The notes under the pieces are model-generated. The model saw nothing but the letters and a program-made list of their open reading frames with translations. It had not been told where the DNA came from and searched no databases. A DNA stretch of 64,000 bases from Aricia agestis (lineage: Eukaryota; Arthropoda; Insecta; Lepidoptera; Lycaenidae). Below are positions 11,930 to 24,800 of the stretch, in pieces. Position 1 is the stretch's first letter; every line of letters begins with the position of its first letter. A program made the translations under genes and the position numbers. The DNA is taken from the NCBI RefSeq assembly GCF_905147365.1, contig NC_056418.1, forward strand, positions 10,601,262 to 10,665,261, read 5' to 3'.

Positions 11930-12316
11930 TCACGAGTGTCGAGTTGTGGGCGACATGACGCGCGCTTCATTCCGGAGTCTCCCCCGGAACCTTCGGTAGC
12001 CCACATCAGTCGGCCAGAATTCATCCGCTTCAAAGGTTAACGATAGAAGATGCGTCGGTACTCTCACCACAAAGGAACTGCAGTTGACCTTGTGGCGAGA
12101 CTGTAGACGCTCGACCCTCAAGTGGAGGGCTGTCTTCTTACTGATGTAGTTCACGACGTCCTCGACCTCCATGGACCAGTGCAGGCGGGATATGTACAGG
12201 GGCGTCGCGGGGACCTCGCTCCACAGACGTAGCTCGTACATAGGGCGCGGTGCCGCGATGGTTGCGGGCGGCGGGCTTCTTCTTCCACCTCTCCACCAAT
12301 AAGAAGCCCTCCTCAT
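11930..12316 (-). pseudogene. fragment of a transposon-associated protein (copy 1)
   Basis: The translated stretch contains LYISRLHWSMEVEDVVNYIS, RVERLQSRHKVNCSSFVVRV and EFWPTDVGYRRFRGRLR, ending in a stop at the left. The pattern resembles the RRM-like C-terminal part of proteins carried by insect retroelements. It is homologous to 17700-17950 (+), which shows it is repetitive rather than a host gene. No start or upstream domains are visible. Confidence 0.6.
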
Positions 12317-12433
12317 CGCACCCCCTGCTCTCGTCCTTGCCAGGTCGAGAAGACTTGACCTTACGGCTCTTCGTAGCCTTGCGGCCTCCGTAAACTTACG
12401 GCTCCCCGAAACCTTACGGCTCTCATCCTATCC

Positions 12434-12690
12434 TACTAATATTATAAAGGCGAAAGTTTGTTTGGATGTATGGATGTATGGATGTGTGGATGTATGGATG
12501 TTTGTTACCCTTTCACGCAAAAACTACTGAACGGATTTTAATGAAACTTTACAATCCTACTAATATTATAAAGGTGAAAGTTTGTTTGGATGTATGGATG
12601 TATGGATGCGTGGATGTATGGATGTTTGTTACTCTTTCACGCAAAAACTACTGAACGGATTTTAATGAAACTTTACAATGATATAGCTTA
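12434..12690 (+). repeat. tandemly duplicated short element with GGATGTAT microsatellite
   Basis: A unit of about 123 bp beginning CCTACTAATATTATAAAGG and ending ATTTTAATGAAACTTTACAA occurs twice. Each has a (GGATGTAT)n-like run. Confidence 0.85.
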
Positions 12691-12719
12691 TACATCAGAA
12701 TAACACATAGGCTACAATT

Positions 12720-13160
12720 TTAACCGACTTTCAAAATGGGGGAGGTGTTATGTTCGTTTTCTTATATTCAACGATTACTCCGCCGTTTGTTAACCGATTT
12801 TCAATTTTTTTCTTTTGGTATATAGGGTATCATCCCAATTTGGTATTATATTCATAAAAGTGGTGATCTGATAAAGGATCCATAAGTAATCGAGGGAACT
12901 CCTCAAAACTTATAGGGAAACATGTGGTGACTTCGGTTTCGTGATAAGTATTCTAAGCATATGCTACCAACAAGTAAGATTTTGCACCGAGATATACCTG
13001 GTATACCGTGGTTCGGAAGGTGCTGAGAGAACTCCTGATTCTTTATAGATACAAGTTTGGGAGTTTCGGCGTTGTTTTAAGAACAGAAAGCATATGCTAC
13101 TATGCAAATTACATTCATCATCATCATCATCATCACTATTCACTACCATATTATACCATT
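12720..13160 (+). mobile_element. non-LTR retroelement fragment (ACCGACTT family)
   Basis: TAACCGACTTTCAAAATGGG, CACTCCGCCGTTT-like and TTTTCTTTTG motifs are shared with 21760-21960 and, at the start, with 52497-52560. Ends near a (CAT)n run at 13110-13135. Confidence 0.55.
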
Positions 13161-13209
13161 TCATAGTCTTTTAGATCGAGACTCGAGTTTGTCAAGCGAT
13201 AATTTAAAA

Positions 13210-13490
13210 AAATCTATACCTACCTAATATTATAAACCTGAAGAGTATGTTTGCTTGAACGCGTCAATCTCAGGAACTACAGGTCCTATTTAAAAACTTA
13301 TCTCAGTGTTAGATAGATCATTTATCAAGTAAGACTATAGGCTATATAATATTATGACGCTAAGACTAATACGACCGAAGAAACTCAGGAAAATGTGGGA
13401 AAAACGGGGGAAATATTTTTTATGGGAAAATGTATGGTTTCTGTAAAATTCCTAATTTACGCGGGCGAAGCCGCGCGGGACATCTAGTTC
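13210..13490 (+). mobile_element. single copy of the element amplified at 36.7-37.8 kb (family H)
   Basis: CTAATATTATAAACCTGAAG, GAACGCGTCAATCTCAGGAAC, AGTGTTAGATAG, GAAAAACGGGGGAAAT and CCGCGCGGGACATCTAG appear in order, reverse-complementing the CenB1A intron 17 array. Confidence 0.75.
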
Positions 13491-13499
13491 TATATACAG

Positions 13500-13690
13500 G
13501 TGTAACAAAAATAAGTGATAATACTTTAGGGTTTGTACGTGTTCCTTGTAGAGAATTCACTGTGAAAGTAGAAGCTCTGAAAGATGAAATTTTTTTTTCA
13601 CTTTTGTATGGGCAAGGGCCCGAGCGTCACAAGTTTCCCCATACAAAAGTGAAAAAAAATTTTGGTGTTTCAGCGCTGCCTGCATGAGTA
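13500..13690. repeat. MITE family I, copy 1
   Basis: GTTCCTTGTAGAGAATTCAC, then CACTTTTGTATGGGC pairing with CCCCATACAAAAGTG. Second copy at 18450-18715 and a fragment at 17465-17535, both in nanos introns. Confidence 0.75.
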
Positions 13691-13744
13691 TTCATAAATC
13701 ATGGTGTAAAACACGTTATAACTGTACATTCATTGACCATAAAA

Positions 13745-13930
13745 ATTATCAAAAACTAGTGGTACTACGGAACCCTATATTGCGCGTGGCCCGATACGCA
13801 CTTGGCCGGTTTTTTTGTATTGAATCGACAGACTTCAATTGTGTGAGAGGTCATGCAAGTCTGTCAATTTAATTCAAATTTAGAATTGCATCTAAGCGTC
13901 GCGTTGCGGTATGAGTTGACCCCAACTCCA
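13745..13930. repeat. fragments of family B (reverse) and of the 25535-25700 MITE
   Basis: GGTACTACGGAACCCTATAT to CACTTGGCCGG is family B reversed. From 13835, CAGACTTCAATTG to GCGTCGCGTTGCGGTATGAG matches half of the MITE in nanos intron 5. Confidence 0.6.
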
Positions 13931-14671
13931 AGTCTAAACTAATGTATGGGTATTGGATACCTTACTACGCGTCAGTTTTACAACCAATAGGTTATCGTAG
14001 GCTGAACCACGCTGAACTAGTGTTAATTAGGTTTTGCGTAAAACCGGATGTGGAGTAGCAATTGCAGATGAGTCAAGTTTTATCCGGGTCAGCTAGCAAG
14101 GTATTGCTGCCCTTATTCTTTGATATTTTGATAATCTGTAGCTGTAGTCTGAAAGAAACCACTATTAGCAATAACACGTCTTGTAGTTTTGTAGTTTCTT
14201 TTATTGTTTCTATTAGTTTTAGGTATGAATATTGAGTTTTCTATTTATATCTGGTGCCAGTAGACACGTGAAAGGGAAAAAAATACGTTTCTTTTTTTTT
14301 GGTTACAACAGAAAGACATCATTAATTGTGAAATCTCTAGCTATCGTGGTTCTTGTGAATATATCCTTGTGGTTCTAAGTTCTAACAATATACAGAAGCT
14401 TTCTGGAATACTTTATAAATAAATAACTTCTCTAATAATAATTTCTGATGTTTCCATCGGCAACTCGGTGTCTGGGTACTTTTCCGTTTTATGGGTAGAT
14501 TGAAAAATCCTACAAGTTACAACACAGGCCGCATGCGATAAGGTACAGACGCGAATATAAATGCACTTTTTATTTTCATAAATATTACGTAAGATGCGGC
14601 TTTTCCACGTTGGCCCATCAATACAGTACACTCGCATCCCCCCACCACAGATACTCAATACAACTCGACTA
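13931..14671. other. intergenic DNA
   Basis: Nothing recognised; the ORF at 14413-14685 (-) shows no family features. Confidence 0.45.
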
Positions 14672-14822
14672 GCGGCCGTTCCCAATATTTGATCTATCTC
14701 TTGTTTTGCCCTACTAGAGATAGGAATAGCTCACATTAGACATATATTTTATGTCAATTGTGAGCTATTCCTATCTCTAATAGGGCAAAACCAGAGATAG
14801 ATCAAATATTGGGAACGGCCGT
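14672..14822. repeat. MITE family D, two-armed copy
   Basis: CTAGCGGCCGTTCCCAATAT ... and its complement ATATTGGGAACGGCCGTTAG form arms of about 70 bp with a short AT-rich loop. Confidence 0.9.
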
Positions 14823-15071
14823 TAGTGAATTCACCGGGACAGGACTTGTCAGCAACGTACATGGTGATTGGTGTGACCCAGGGATGCCAGTCGAGCTGCT
14901 CTCGTGCGAGTACTCAGACACAGCTGTAGCTGCCTGCTGTCACTTCAGCTGCTCGTACTGTGCAACCTATCCTTTAAATACCAAATTCATACAACCTGGC
15001 CTTAAACATTCGTACAACTACTGCATTCTACACCTTCCAACTACAAAATACGGCAGTCAGCAGTCAGCAGT

Positions 15072-15226
15072 GTCACACTAACGAGAAACGCCGTTAATTA
15101 TCGCGTTAATTCTAAAACATGTTATAGCATTATCGCCTTTATTTAGTGGCAAGTAAAGGCGATAATGCTATAATGTGTTTTAGAATTAACGCGATAATTA
15201 ACGGCGTTTCTCGTTAGTGTGGCCCG
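15072..15226. repeat. near-perfect fold-back, about 70-bp arms
   Basis: CACACTAACGAGAAACGCCG ... pairs with ... CGGCGTTTCTCGTTAGTGTG; loop around TTATTTAGTGGCAAG. Confidence 0.9.
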
Positions 15227-15731
15227 AACATAATTGCGACAGCATTCTAACAGGCGAAAAATCTATCCTTATAGATAAAAATTAATGTTCAATACTTATT
15301 GTTAGTCTCGCTAAAACTCGAGAAAGGCTTAACCGATTTAGCCAACTTTAGTCTCGAAATATTAATGGCATGGCATGGCAATCGCTTGCCACTTTTCTAG
15401 GCCCTCAGGAAAGGTTTATGATAGGTGGAAAGTGATATTTCACCGGATTATCTAATGTACAGTATTATACGTATCTTACAATAATACTTATAAATAAATA
15501 ATATTAGATAAATTGAGCGCGCGAGTCGCGACTGTACCTGGCAAACAAAACACAAGTGTTGAGGGTAGTTGCAATTTTTTTGACAAAAGCGCTTCATTTC
15601 GTTGTATTTAAAGTTATGTTGTGTTGCGCTATATATTGTGGACGGTCGACTAGAAAGTTCTTTTACAGTTCGTCGTTGACTCTAGTCGGTTCGCAAAGAT
15701 CTAAGTATTTTATTTTGAAAGTTGACTTGAA
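15227..15731 (+). promoter_or_regulatory. 5' flank of nanos
   Basis: Holds the presumed promoter and 5'UTR. I see no TATA box at a convincing position. An upstream ORF at 15556-15756 overlaps the nanos start out of frame. The transcription start is unknown. Confidence 0.4.
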
Positions 15732-15800
15732 ATGGACATTGTTGAAGGAAAATTAATTTTTAGTTCGGCGAACGAGAATCAAACGGTACCAACCACTACG
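15732..15800 (+). CDS. nanos: nanos exon 1 (start codon)
   Basis: ATG at 15732 opens 23 codons (MDIVEGKLIF...), ending in phase 0 at ACG|GTAAGT. An in-frame stop lies 9 bases upstream. A short out-of-frame upstream ORF (15556-15756) overlaps the start and could dampen translation if it is in the 5'UTR; the transcription start is not identifiable. Confidence 0.8.
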
Positions 15801-18800
15801 GTAAGTTTTTAATTATTTTGTTTTCTCTCTGGATCATATTTTCTGGGGCGAGGTCAATTGGCATTAATTTGTTACAAAAATTCGTCACATTGATTGTTCT
15901 GTTTACTTTCCCACTGATTTTGATAGATTGCTGCAATAGGAATTTTATTGATGAGTGATGACACAATATTATTATATCTACACAAAGTTACATACAATTT
16001 GACCGTATCTTTTTTCTCAATTTTTACCCATCAATCCCCAAGCGGCATCCGGCTGTCGCATAACAATTAAAAATCTATTGTGTCGGCGATTCCCGCGGTC
16101 GAGGTATACGGTTACGGCTCACCTACGGAAGGTTTTATTGTTTCAATCAATGTGACCGTTTCACAGCCTAGCGCCATTTTGATTGACAGTTATACACTAC
16201 GCATACAATTCGTTCAAAGTAATTTTAATTACGGAGTAATAATACTGATTAATTGTGTGTTATATTATAATATCATGTACGTAAGTAAATCTATATTGTT
16301 TCTTCAATACCATACCTATCTATCTCCTTATTTATCATATTATGTTAGGAGTCAGAACCAATATGTCATACGAGTAACTTTGCCTATAGCATGTAGCAGG
16401 GTTATTTCTCGAACCACTGATAGGCATCTTAGTTTCTACGTTATTTCTACGATGTTCAAAAAGTGCAATCATAATACCTATTTTGAATAAAAAGAGCTCT
16501 TGGCTCATCTTGACGGGGCGCTATCGTGCCCCCAGATATTTTATTTCTTAATTTAGTACCTAATGTACTGTAATTTGTTGTAGGAGAGTTTCTCCCTGGC
16601 GGACAGTATGGGCAGACACGGTGAGCCTCAGGCGACGTTCTCGCCGCTCGCCACACCCTTTCAGACCCGCGTTGGCAACGACCTGCTGACCATGGGACAG
16701 GAGCCCCGGGCTGCCGATACAGGTATGTCAGATGATGAAGGGATTAAACCTAAAGGTGCTCCCTCACCAAGAGCATTCGCTTATAATCTAACGTTACTGA
16801 GTCGAGCATTACGTCCGTGAGAAAGGAGAACCGAGCATTATAATGCGCACCTTGTAATGATACAATGTGTAATATCTTCATACAGCTTGTAACATCAATG
16901 CTACGTGACAGTAAAGTCAACTTGCTATGGAATGCACAAAGTCGAATCTATAGGTAATGTTACATTACTCGCGAATGCTCGTCGGTCAGGGAGGTAGTAT
17001 TGTAAGCCCTAGGACGCTGCCGCTTCTCTAAGACGCTGCCACTCCCCTAGGACGCTGCCGCCCCCCTAGATCGCTGCCGCCCACTAGAACGCTGTCGCCC
17101 TTACTAGAACGCTGCCACCCCCCCTAGAACGCTGCCGCCTCCCTTGAACGCTGTCGCCCCCCTAGGACGTCCCTAGGCCGCGGCCTATACGGCCTATTTA
17201 TAAATCCAGGGCTGGGCTATAGGATATAGCGCTAATAGGCTGTGGTGTCCTCAGACAATTATGAAGGATTTGGAGTCCACTTTTACGATGTTCGTTTAAA
17301 CAATAAGTACTAGATAATTTTACTTAGACTTTAAAACTGCGATAAGGTAGGTAATAATTATGTATATTGTGAGCCACGAATCATGATAGATTACCATGAT
17401 TGCCAATTTGCCATGATAATTACGAAGCAGCCTACTTATCATAATAATATACAGAATGTAATAAAACAAAGTGCTAATACTTTAGAGTTCCTGAGGTTCC
17501 TGTCATAGTTTACTGTGAAAGTAGCAGCGCTGGAAGGGCAAAATTCGTTTATCGCGCGGGAATAGTACACTTTCTGGGATACAAAGTATCCTGTGTCCTT
17601 TCCCGGGACTCAAAGTATCTCCATGCCTTTCAATAAAATCGGTGAAGCGGTTAATGGATGTGAAGAGGTAACAGACAGACAGACACACTTTCGCATATGA
17701 CTCCCGCGCCGCCGCTGTATACGTGTCCAGGCTGCACTGGTCCACGACGGTCGAGCAAGTCGTGGACTACATCAGGAGCAAGACCCACTTCGTCTTGAGG
17801 GTCGAGCGTTTGGAGTCCCGCCACAAAGTAAATTTTAGCTCCTTTGTGGTGAGGGTCCCGACGCATCATGTACCGACCTTCAAGAAGGAGGAGTCCGACT
17901 TCCGAACACGTCGCGCCCCACGTCGCGCGTCGCAGACAATACGTGTTTAGTGTTTGGTGCTTAGTGTTAGCTTTAGTTTATATGTTATGTATGTTAGTCT
18001 ATAAGGTATATATAATATGAGCCAAGATGCCTGAAAAAAAATTATAACATTACTTAGTAAGCACAGAATTACGAAACTTGTGAATGCAATTATACCTATG
18101 TCTAAAGTCTAAACACTAACCCCCCCTTACTAATAAACGTTGCATAAGCTTTGAATAGTTATACAGTGTTTTGTACCTCTCACACAAGTGACATTTTTAA
18201 TTGGATTGAAGACAAAACACTGTATAACTATTCAAAGCTTATATACAGCGTTTATTAGTAAGGGGGTAAGTATGTATGATGGCAGCCCCAGCGACGTCGG
18301 AGATCGAAGATGTGCTGATGAACCTGCGACTCAACAACGACATGCTGTTCAACGACGACCACAACAACCATAACTACTTCATGGGTGAGTATGGTTTCTT
18401 TTGAGTAAAGAATAGACTCTGGTCTCTGATACTAGCGAAACTTATGGTAAGTACACTGGGTGTCACAAAACTAAGTGATTATAATATACTTTAGAGTTTA
18501 GGGTGTACGTATGTGTCCCTTGTATAAAGTTCACTGTGAAAGTAGCAGCGATAAAAGAGCAAAACGTTTTTTATGATTTGTATGGGCAAGCGCCCAGCGT
18601 CGGGAGTTTCCCCATACAAAAGTGAAAAAAAGGTCTTTCAGCGCTGCTACTTTCACAGTGAACTCTCTACAAGGAACACGAACACACCAGCTTTATTATA
18701 GTATTATCACAGCAAGTTTTCCACTAAGACGTATATTGCGAAGCTGTCTACGTCTAGAGTTTAGACTACTTTAGACTCTAGCTAGAGCAAGAACAATAAT

Positions 18801-21800
18801 ATTGACGTTGATCATGGGCGGATAAGCGAATATTACGTCTGAAATCTCTTGTATTGTTTTATTATGAGCAAAATTGGAAAGGCAGCAGTACAGATATTAT
18901 ATCAATGCTATTCGTAATTTAAAAGACAAGACACATACATAATCAATCCAGACGGCCAAAAGCAGTTTCAACCGGTACTTAATGTGTTGATTTAAATTTA
19001 TTTAAATCTTTTAGCGATTGTCACCGTTTTCATGAAAATGAGTGTTGGCCTCTGTCCAACGTCTCGCTTATTTGATCAACGCAACAGGAATCCTTGGGAA
19101 AGATTTATAGTCGTGTATGATTTATGTATTTGTCTGTGAAAATCTTCATCAATTTGTCACCTAGTCTAGTCGCGGCTATGGTTATGGTTAGTAGACCTAC
19201 ATAAAGAGGGCGTGGATGCGACAAAGAACTCTGCATCTAAGTTATAATAATTTTTATGTAAGGTTATCTTATATCTAGATCTAGTCCAATGATTAACAAA
19301 AAATGACGAGTATAATAATGTATTATAGATGTTTTTGATTAAACATTAAATTTTGATTGTGTAGTGCGATTGTAGTCGATTGCTAATACTTCAATTATAG
19401 ACATAAGAACTAATACCTAATTGTAGTAGGTACACTATTTACATGGTAAAGTACATAAAGCTACGAATAATAAAAACTAATAAAGTTAATTTCCGATAGG
19501 TATATTAACTTTATGGTAAAGTATCGTGTCTTCTCTTTTACCGAAGGAGATAAATATATTATCCAATTAGCACATGTATCAAGGCCCTTTAGCCAAGATC
19601 TTTTTTATTATAGAATCGCCGATCAAAATGTATCCAGGAATTGACATACGGTAACACGAGTCGAACGTCAACTTAATTTTATCGAATGCTTTTGTCAAAT
19701 TCCATACTTTTTTATCGGCGATTCTATAAAGAGACCGTCTTGGCTATAGGGCAAGGTTATTTAGTAAAACCATAATGTCATAATGTTGTTTATCAGGCAA
19801 CAGCCGCGAGCCCAGCACTCCCACCAGCAACATCTGGAGCGAGGGCGGCAGCCGCAACGGCGAGATGATCGACACCTTCGACTTCCTCATCAAGAGTAAG
19901 TTTGGATCGAGGTCACTGTCTAATAAGCAGTGGTACTCCTTTTTAGGGCTCCGTATCCAAAGGGTTAAAAGTCAAAACGGGACCCTATTCATGAGACTTC
20001 GATGTTTGTCTGTCCGTCTGGTCTGTCTCCAGGATGTATCTCAAGAACCGCTATAGCTAGAGTTCTGAAATTTTCACAGATTGTCTATATCTGTTGCCGC
20101 TATAACAACAAATACTAAAAACAAAATAAAATAAATATTTAAAGGAAGCTCCCAAACAACAAACGTAATTTTATTTGGCCTTTTTTGCTTGCTATCAATA
20201 ATGACAACAGGTAGGTACTTGAATTTTTCTCATAAGTAGTCCAGTGGTTTGGGCTGTACGTGGATAGATCACTATGTCAATCAGTCAGTCACCTTTGAGT
20301 TTTATAAGATATAGAATATATTATATATGCGGTATAGATGATCGCAGGTTGAGTATAGCAGCTGGTCCAGAAATGGAACCTCGACATGAGACATCCAATT
20401 CCCAAATGATAGCTACAATGTTTCCGATGATTACGCGCATTTAGGTCAAGAATTTTGTATTTTATTAGAATTTATATAATAATAATTTTATGGGTGTCTA
20501 AAAGAACGGAAAGTTATAATATAACGCATTTGATTTTACATCCGAAAGTAAAGTTCTTGTAATCATCAGTTCTAAAACCTTTGAATTGTCATTTGTGCCT
20601 GTAATATTATATTCATAAGGCTTTAGAAAATTTCGAAACGTACTCGGCCACGTGTACCAACTTAACGAGTTACGAAACATAAAACTTATTAAATTAATAA
20701 AAGAGAAATATTTTATTTAAAAAGTAACGCCATACAATTTCGTACAATGTAGTTTCGCGAACATAAAACTGCCTTTGTTTATTTTATAGCTGGCACTTAT
20801 TCCGCTGCCTTTTTATTTAAGTAAACTTATAACAATAGGCTCGAGCACGCCTGATATTTAAACTCGCAAGACTACGGTTTTAAATATTGCTACATTGTAT
20901 GAACACAGAAATTATTGTGTGGAACTAAACATAACTAGATTTAGACTAAAGTGAAAAACAAGCGCAATAATTAATTATGCTCTAACGAACCTCCCAGTTA
21001 GATGAGGATTGGTTAACCTTTAGCGATAAAGAAAACGTCCTAGAATCGGCGATCAAAATGTATGGAATTGATATTAGACAAGTCGAACCGCGAACGTCAA
21101 TTTCTGCATATTAACCATGAAGCTAATACAAAGGTTAGCTTCGTGATATTAACGAATGTCAATTCCATACATTTTGTTCGACGATTCTATAAAGAAGTAA
21201 TAAAGAAAAGGTTAAGATTAGTGATGGGCCGAATGTGGTTTGAACCATAGACTTAATATATACTGTCGTATAGACTACCTGACAACCCGAAAATGCGTGA
21301 CCATTTTCGATCTGTCAATGTGTGCGTGTGCTAGTGATGTATATTTTACTATCGATAGTATAGTATTTTGCTATCGATAGTATAGTCCGTTCGAGTTATT
21401 TTACCTGAGTTTCTATAAGAAATAAATAATATGCAACTTTGACAGATTTGTATTTCAAATTAGGTATCATAAATTTTAATTGGCAAAAAAAGGTGATGAT
21501 TGAAAAGTAGATACACATTTTCTTTTGGAATGATTTTCCAATTGTCGGATATGTTATGACATGAGGTTCTTAAAGGGGTAAATAATATACACATAACACA
21601 TTATAAAGTTACTTATTTATTACTCAGGTAAAATCTATCTGGTAAATCAGCCCTTACATTGAAAGTAAACAACACACAGTATATTATATTTTATTCTTAA
21701 ATTAAATACATATCATAAAATATCATAATATTTTTATTACAATTATTTTTAAACGACTTCCAAACAGGAGAAGTCTAGACGTTCGGCTGTGGATATATTT

Positions 21801-24800
21801 TTTATGTATGTTCAACGATCACTCCGCCGTTTATGAACCGATTTTCAAATTTTTTCTTTTGTTGTACATTGTATTGTTCCGAGTAGGTATCATGTTCACA
21901 AAAGTGGTGGTCTGGTGATGGAAACCATGAGAAATCGAGGTGACTCTTTGATATTCAAATGGGAACATATGGTCCCAGAAAACGTTCAAAATCCTTCGAT
22001 TAATAAATTTAAAAAAGTAGTCAAAGAACGTTTTGTGCCAAAGCCAAAATGATTTCATAAACGATGGCACATCTTGGGAGTAGAATGCTGAATGACTGCT
22101 TGCAAGGCTACTTCTACATGACTTACAATTATTATGTATCTATCTATGTTTACATTGTATAATTTTTAGTAACAGCATTGTAAATTTTATTTTAAAAGAT
22201 TTTTTTTCTCACTTTTTTTGGTAAAAAGTGGGCCCCGTGCGAGTTTCTTACGCCGGTTCTTCTCGTCGGCTTAGTTCCCGAACCGGTAGGCACCATGTAT
22301 TCTGAAAATATATTTTATTTTAGATTTGTTCAGAAATAAAGCAATTTTGATTATGATTTTTTAAAACACCAACTGTAAGTATAGAAAACCTTATAGGCAG
22401 CTAAAAAGAGTAAAATTATTATTTTTAAACAAAAAATTAAAACCGACTTCCAAGGTAATGACAATTGTAATATTATACTTAAATGAACTAAAAAGTATTA
22501 AATAATTCTTATTCTGTAATCAGTATTAATTATGTTCTCAATCTTCATTATTTTGCAATCGGTACCAGCTAACCTAATCGCCAGTTCTCTGACAGAATAG
22601 GTATGCAACTTATATACTTAGGACTGGTACCGACTTCAAAATTATGAAGATTGAGTACAGAATAAGGATTACCTATTTAATACTTTTTAGTTCATTTAAG
22701 TATAATCTTAAATAAACTAAAAAGCAATAATTGCTTATAATTGCTTATTTTTAATAATTGCTTCAGTAACAAGTGCAACAGTATGTCAAATTTACTGGTA
22801 CAAATAAAGTTGGGATAGCTCCTTTAACCAAAATAGTATTTATTCTACTTTTTTTTTTTTTAATTTTCAATGAAATGTTTGCTACCCATTGTTGATTTTT
22901 TCTTGGGATTCCAACCAACACGCCCAATTAATTTCAGCCATTTTCCTCTTATTAGAGGATTTTGAGGGAATCAGTAAAACAAATGATTATGATACTTATA
23001 TAAATATAAAGATTCCTCTAGTTTTAGAGTCACTCTATATTATAGTACCTAGCTATTATATTAGCTATATTACACCATACTATATTATATTAGTAAAAAT
23101 AAGATAATATGTCCTTTTTAGTCCGGCCGCACATTATCCGAATTTCTGATCACAAAAATACGGACGCCCCACCCCGCTCATACATTTTGACACGTCACAA
23201 ATTCTTTTAGTATGATGGGTCTACAACAAAATGTATGAACAGAGTGCGTTCCGCCGGGCGTCCGAATTTTTCTGATCAGAAATTTCGGATAATGTGCGGC
23301 CGGGCTTAAGGTGATAAATATAAAGGTAAATGATTTTTATTTTAGTTTTATGTTATTGTAAAATATCGATAAGCATATCGATAAATTTGATTCAAGCACT
23401 AGCGTATATGTAAAAATTTTTAATGAAAAATTTTTCTTCAAAATTTGTGTAATATAAGAACAATAGTACCTTTAGTTACGCAAAATATGAAAGTAAGAGG
23501 GAGGATTCACAATATTTTATTTGAAATAGAGAACTAAAGACAGAATATAGCAAAAATAAACACATCGTAGCAATTAGGACATGAAGATTAATTACCTGTG
23601 AAATGTATATTTTTCAGGATTATTCTTATGATTTACACTGCAAACACTTACTTACAGCAAAGGTCACTATTTTTAAATATAATAATATTTATTAAAAATA
23701 ACAAACAAATTGAACAATATATTGGAAGTACCGAAAGGGCATAAAAACGACTGACGACTTTTGACGACCTGTCAAATAAAAGTGGTTACAATTTTCATTA
23801 GACTTCCTCTCTCTTTTCATCTTGTTATAATTCCATAAAGGATTTTCTTCTCTCTCGCACTCTTTGTTGGTCTTTAGCATTATAGGTTTATGGTTTGAAC
23901 CGAATACGAACTTCGGCCGAACATTCGGCAAAAATGAAAAATTCGGCCGAAGTTCGGCCGAAATTCGGTTCAATTTCACCGCGGTTTTTCGTTTTATGAC
24001 TTGTTTACGCACTTGCTGCAAATATTGCTAGATGTGCCCCGCCTGCACTCCGCACTTCCCCGCGGGGCCGTTAGCCAGCTAGTCACATTTATAAAGTAAA
24101 AGTAAAGTCAAATTTTTTGTTTTTTTTAATTAAGTAAGAGAAATTTCTTAGACTTGTTGAGAAGGGCAGTAAAATTTTGTTTTTTGATTAGGTAAGAAAG
24201 ATTTCTAAGGCCGGTTTAGTAAGTAAGAAGAGCGGTTTAATTTTGTGTTTTGTTTGTTTAAGTTTGAGACTGGTCGTTAAAAAGACCAATTTAAGTTTTT
24301 TGTTTATCACGTAAGATTACTTTTTCTAATTCAAATAAGTCAATGACTTTGAATGAGTATAATTCTTGTATCAGACTTATTTCATTTCACTGTTACTACA
24401 GAATACAGTTATGTTTTTTACATTAATTTCTAGATAATGCAAGTATATTTAGACTGGATTGCACCAACTAACTTTAACTTTAACTGTAACTTTAACTTTG
24501 ACTACAGTGCAAAATTTCAAATCTTTGGGTAAAGTTAAAAATGGACGCCATCAAGACGCCATATTTAACTATAACCATAGAGCTCGACAAGGTTTTAAAT
24601 GCATGTGGCGAAAAAAGGAACTAACGCTGTCATCATACAAAAACCGCCATTTTTGACAGTTCTCCTTTACCAGCAGCGCTCCCGCCCACGCGCATTTATA
24701 ACCTTGTTGGATCAGCTGTCATCTGTCAATTTCTCCGGGCAAAGTTAAGGGTAAAGTCTTCGATCACTAGTATATTAGTGATCGAAGGGTAAAGTTAAAG

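Larger units (their letters stand above)
21247..23890. mobile_element. block inserted within the hAT-like element (11-bp direct repeats)
   Basis: TGGTTTGAACC at 21236-21246 recurs at 23891-23901, where the hAT end sequence resumes (GAATACGAACTTCGGCC). This reads as one or more later insertions with an 11-bp target duplication. The block has AT-rich ends and includes the LINE fragment and fold-backs. Confidence 0.5.

Noticed and set aside
15556..15756. 66-codon ORF overlapping the nanos start
   Set aside because: Out of frame with nanos and without family features; noted only as a possible upstream ORF.
16080..16490. 136-codon ORF in nanos intron 1
   Set aside because: AT-rich, no domain, and located within an intron with consistent flanking exons.
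17005..17170. GC-rich minisatellite considered as a coding repeat
   Set aside because: Unit length varies and frames are interrupted; it lies between nanos exons 2 and 3.
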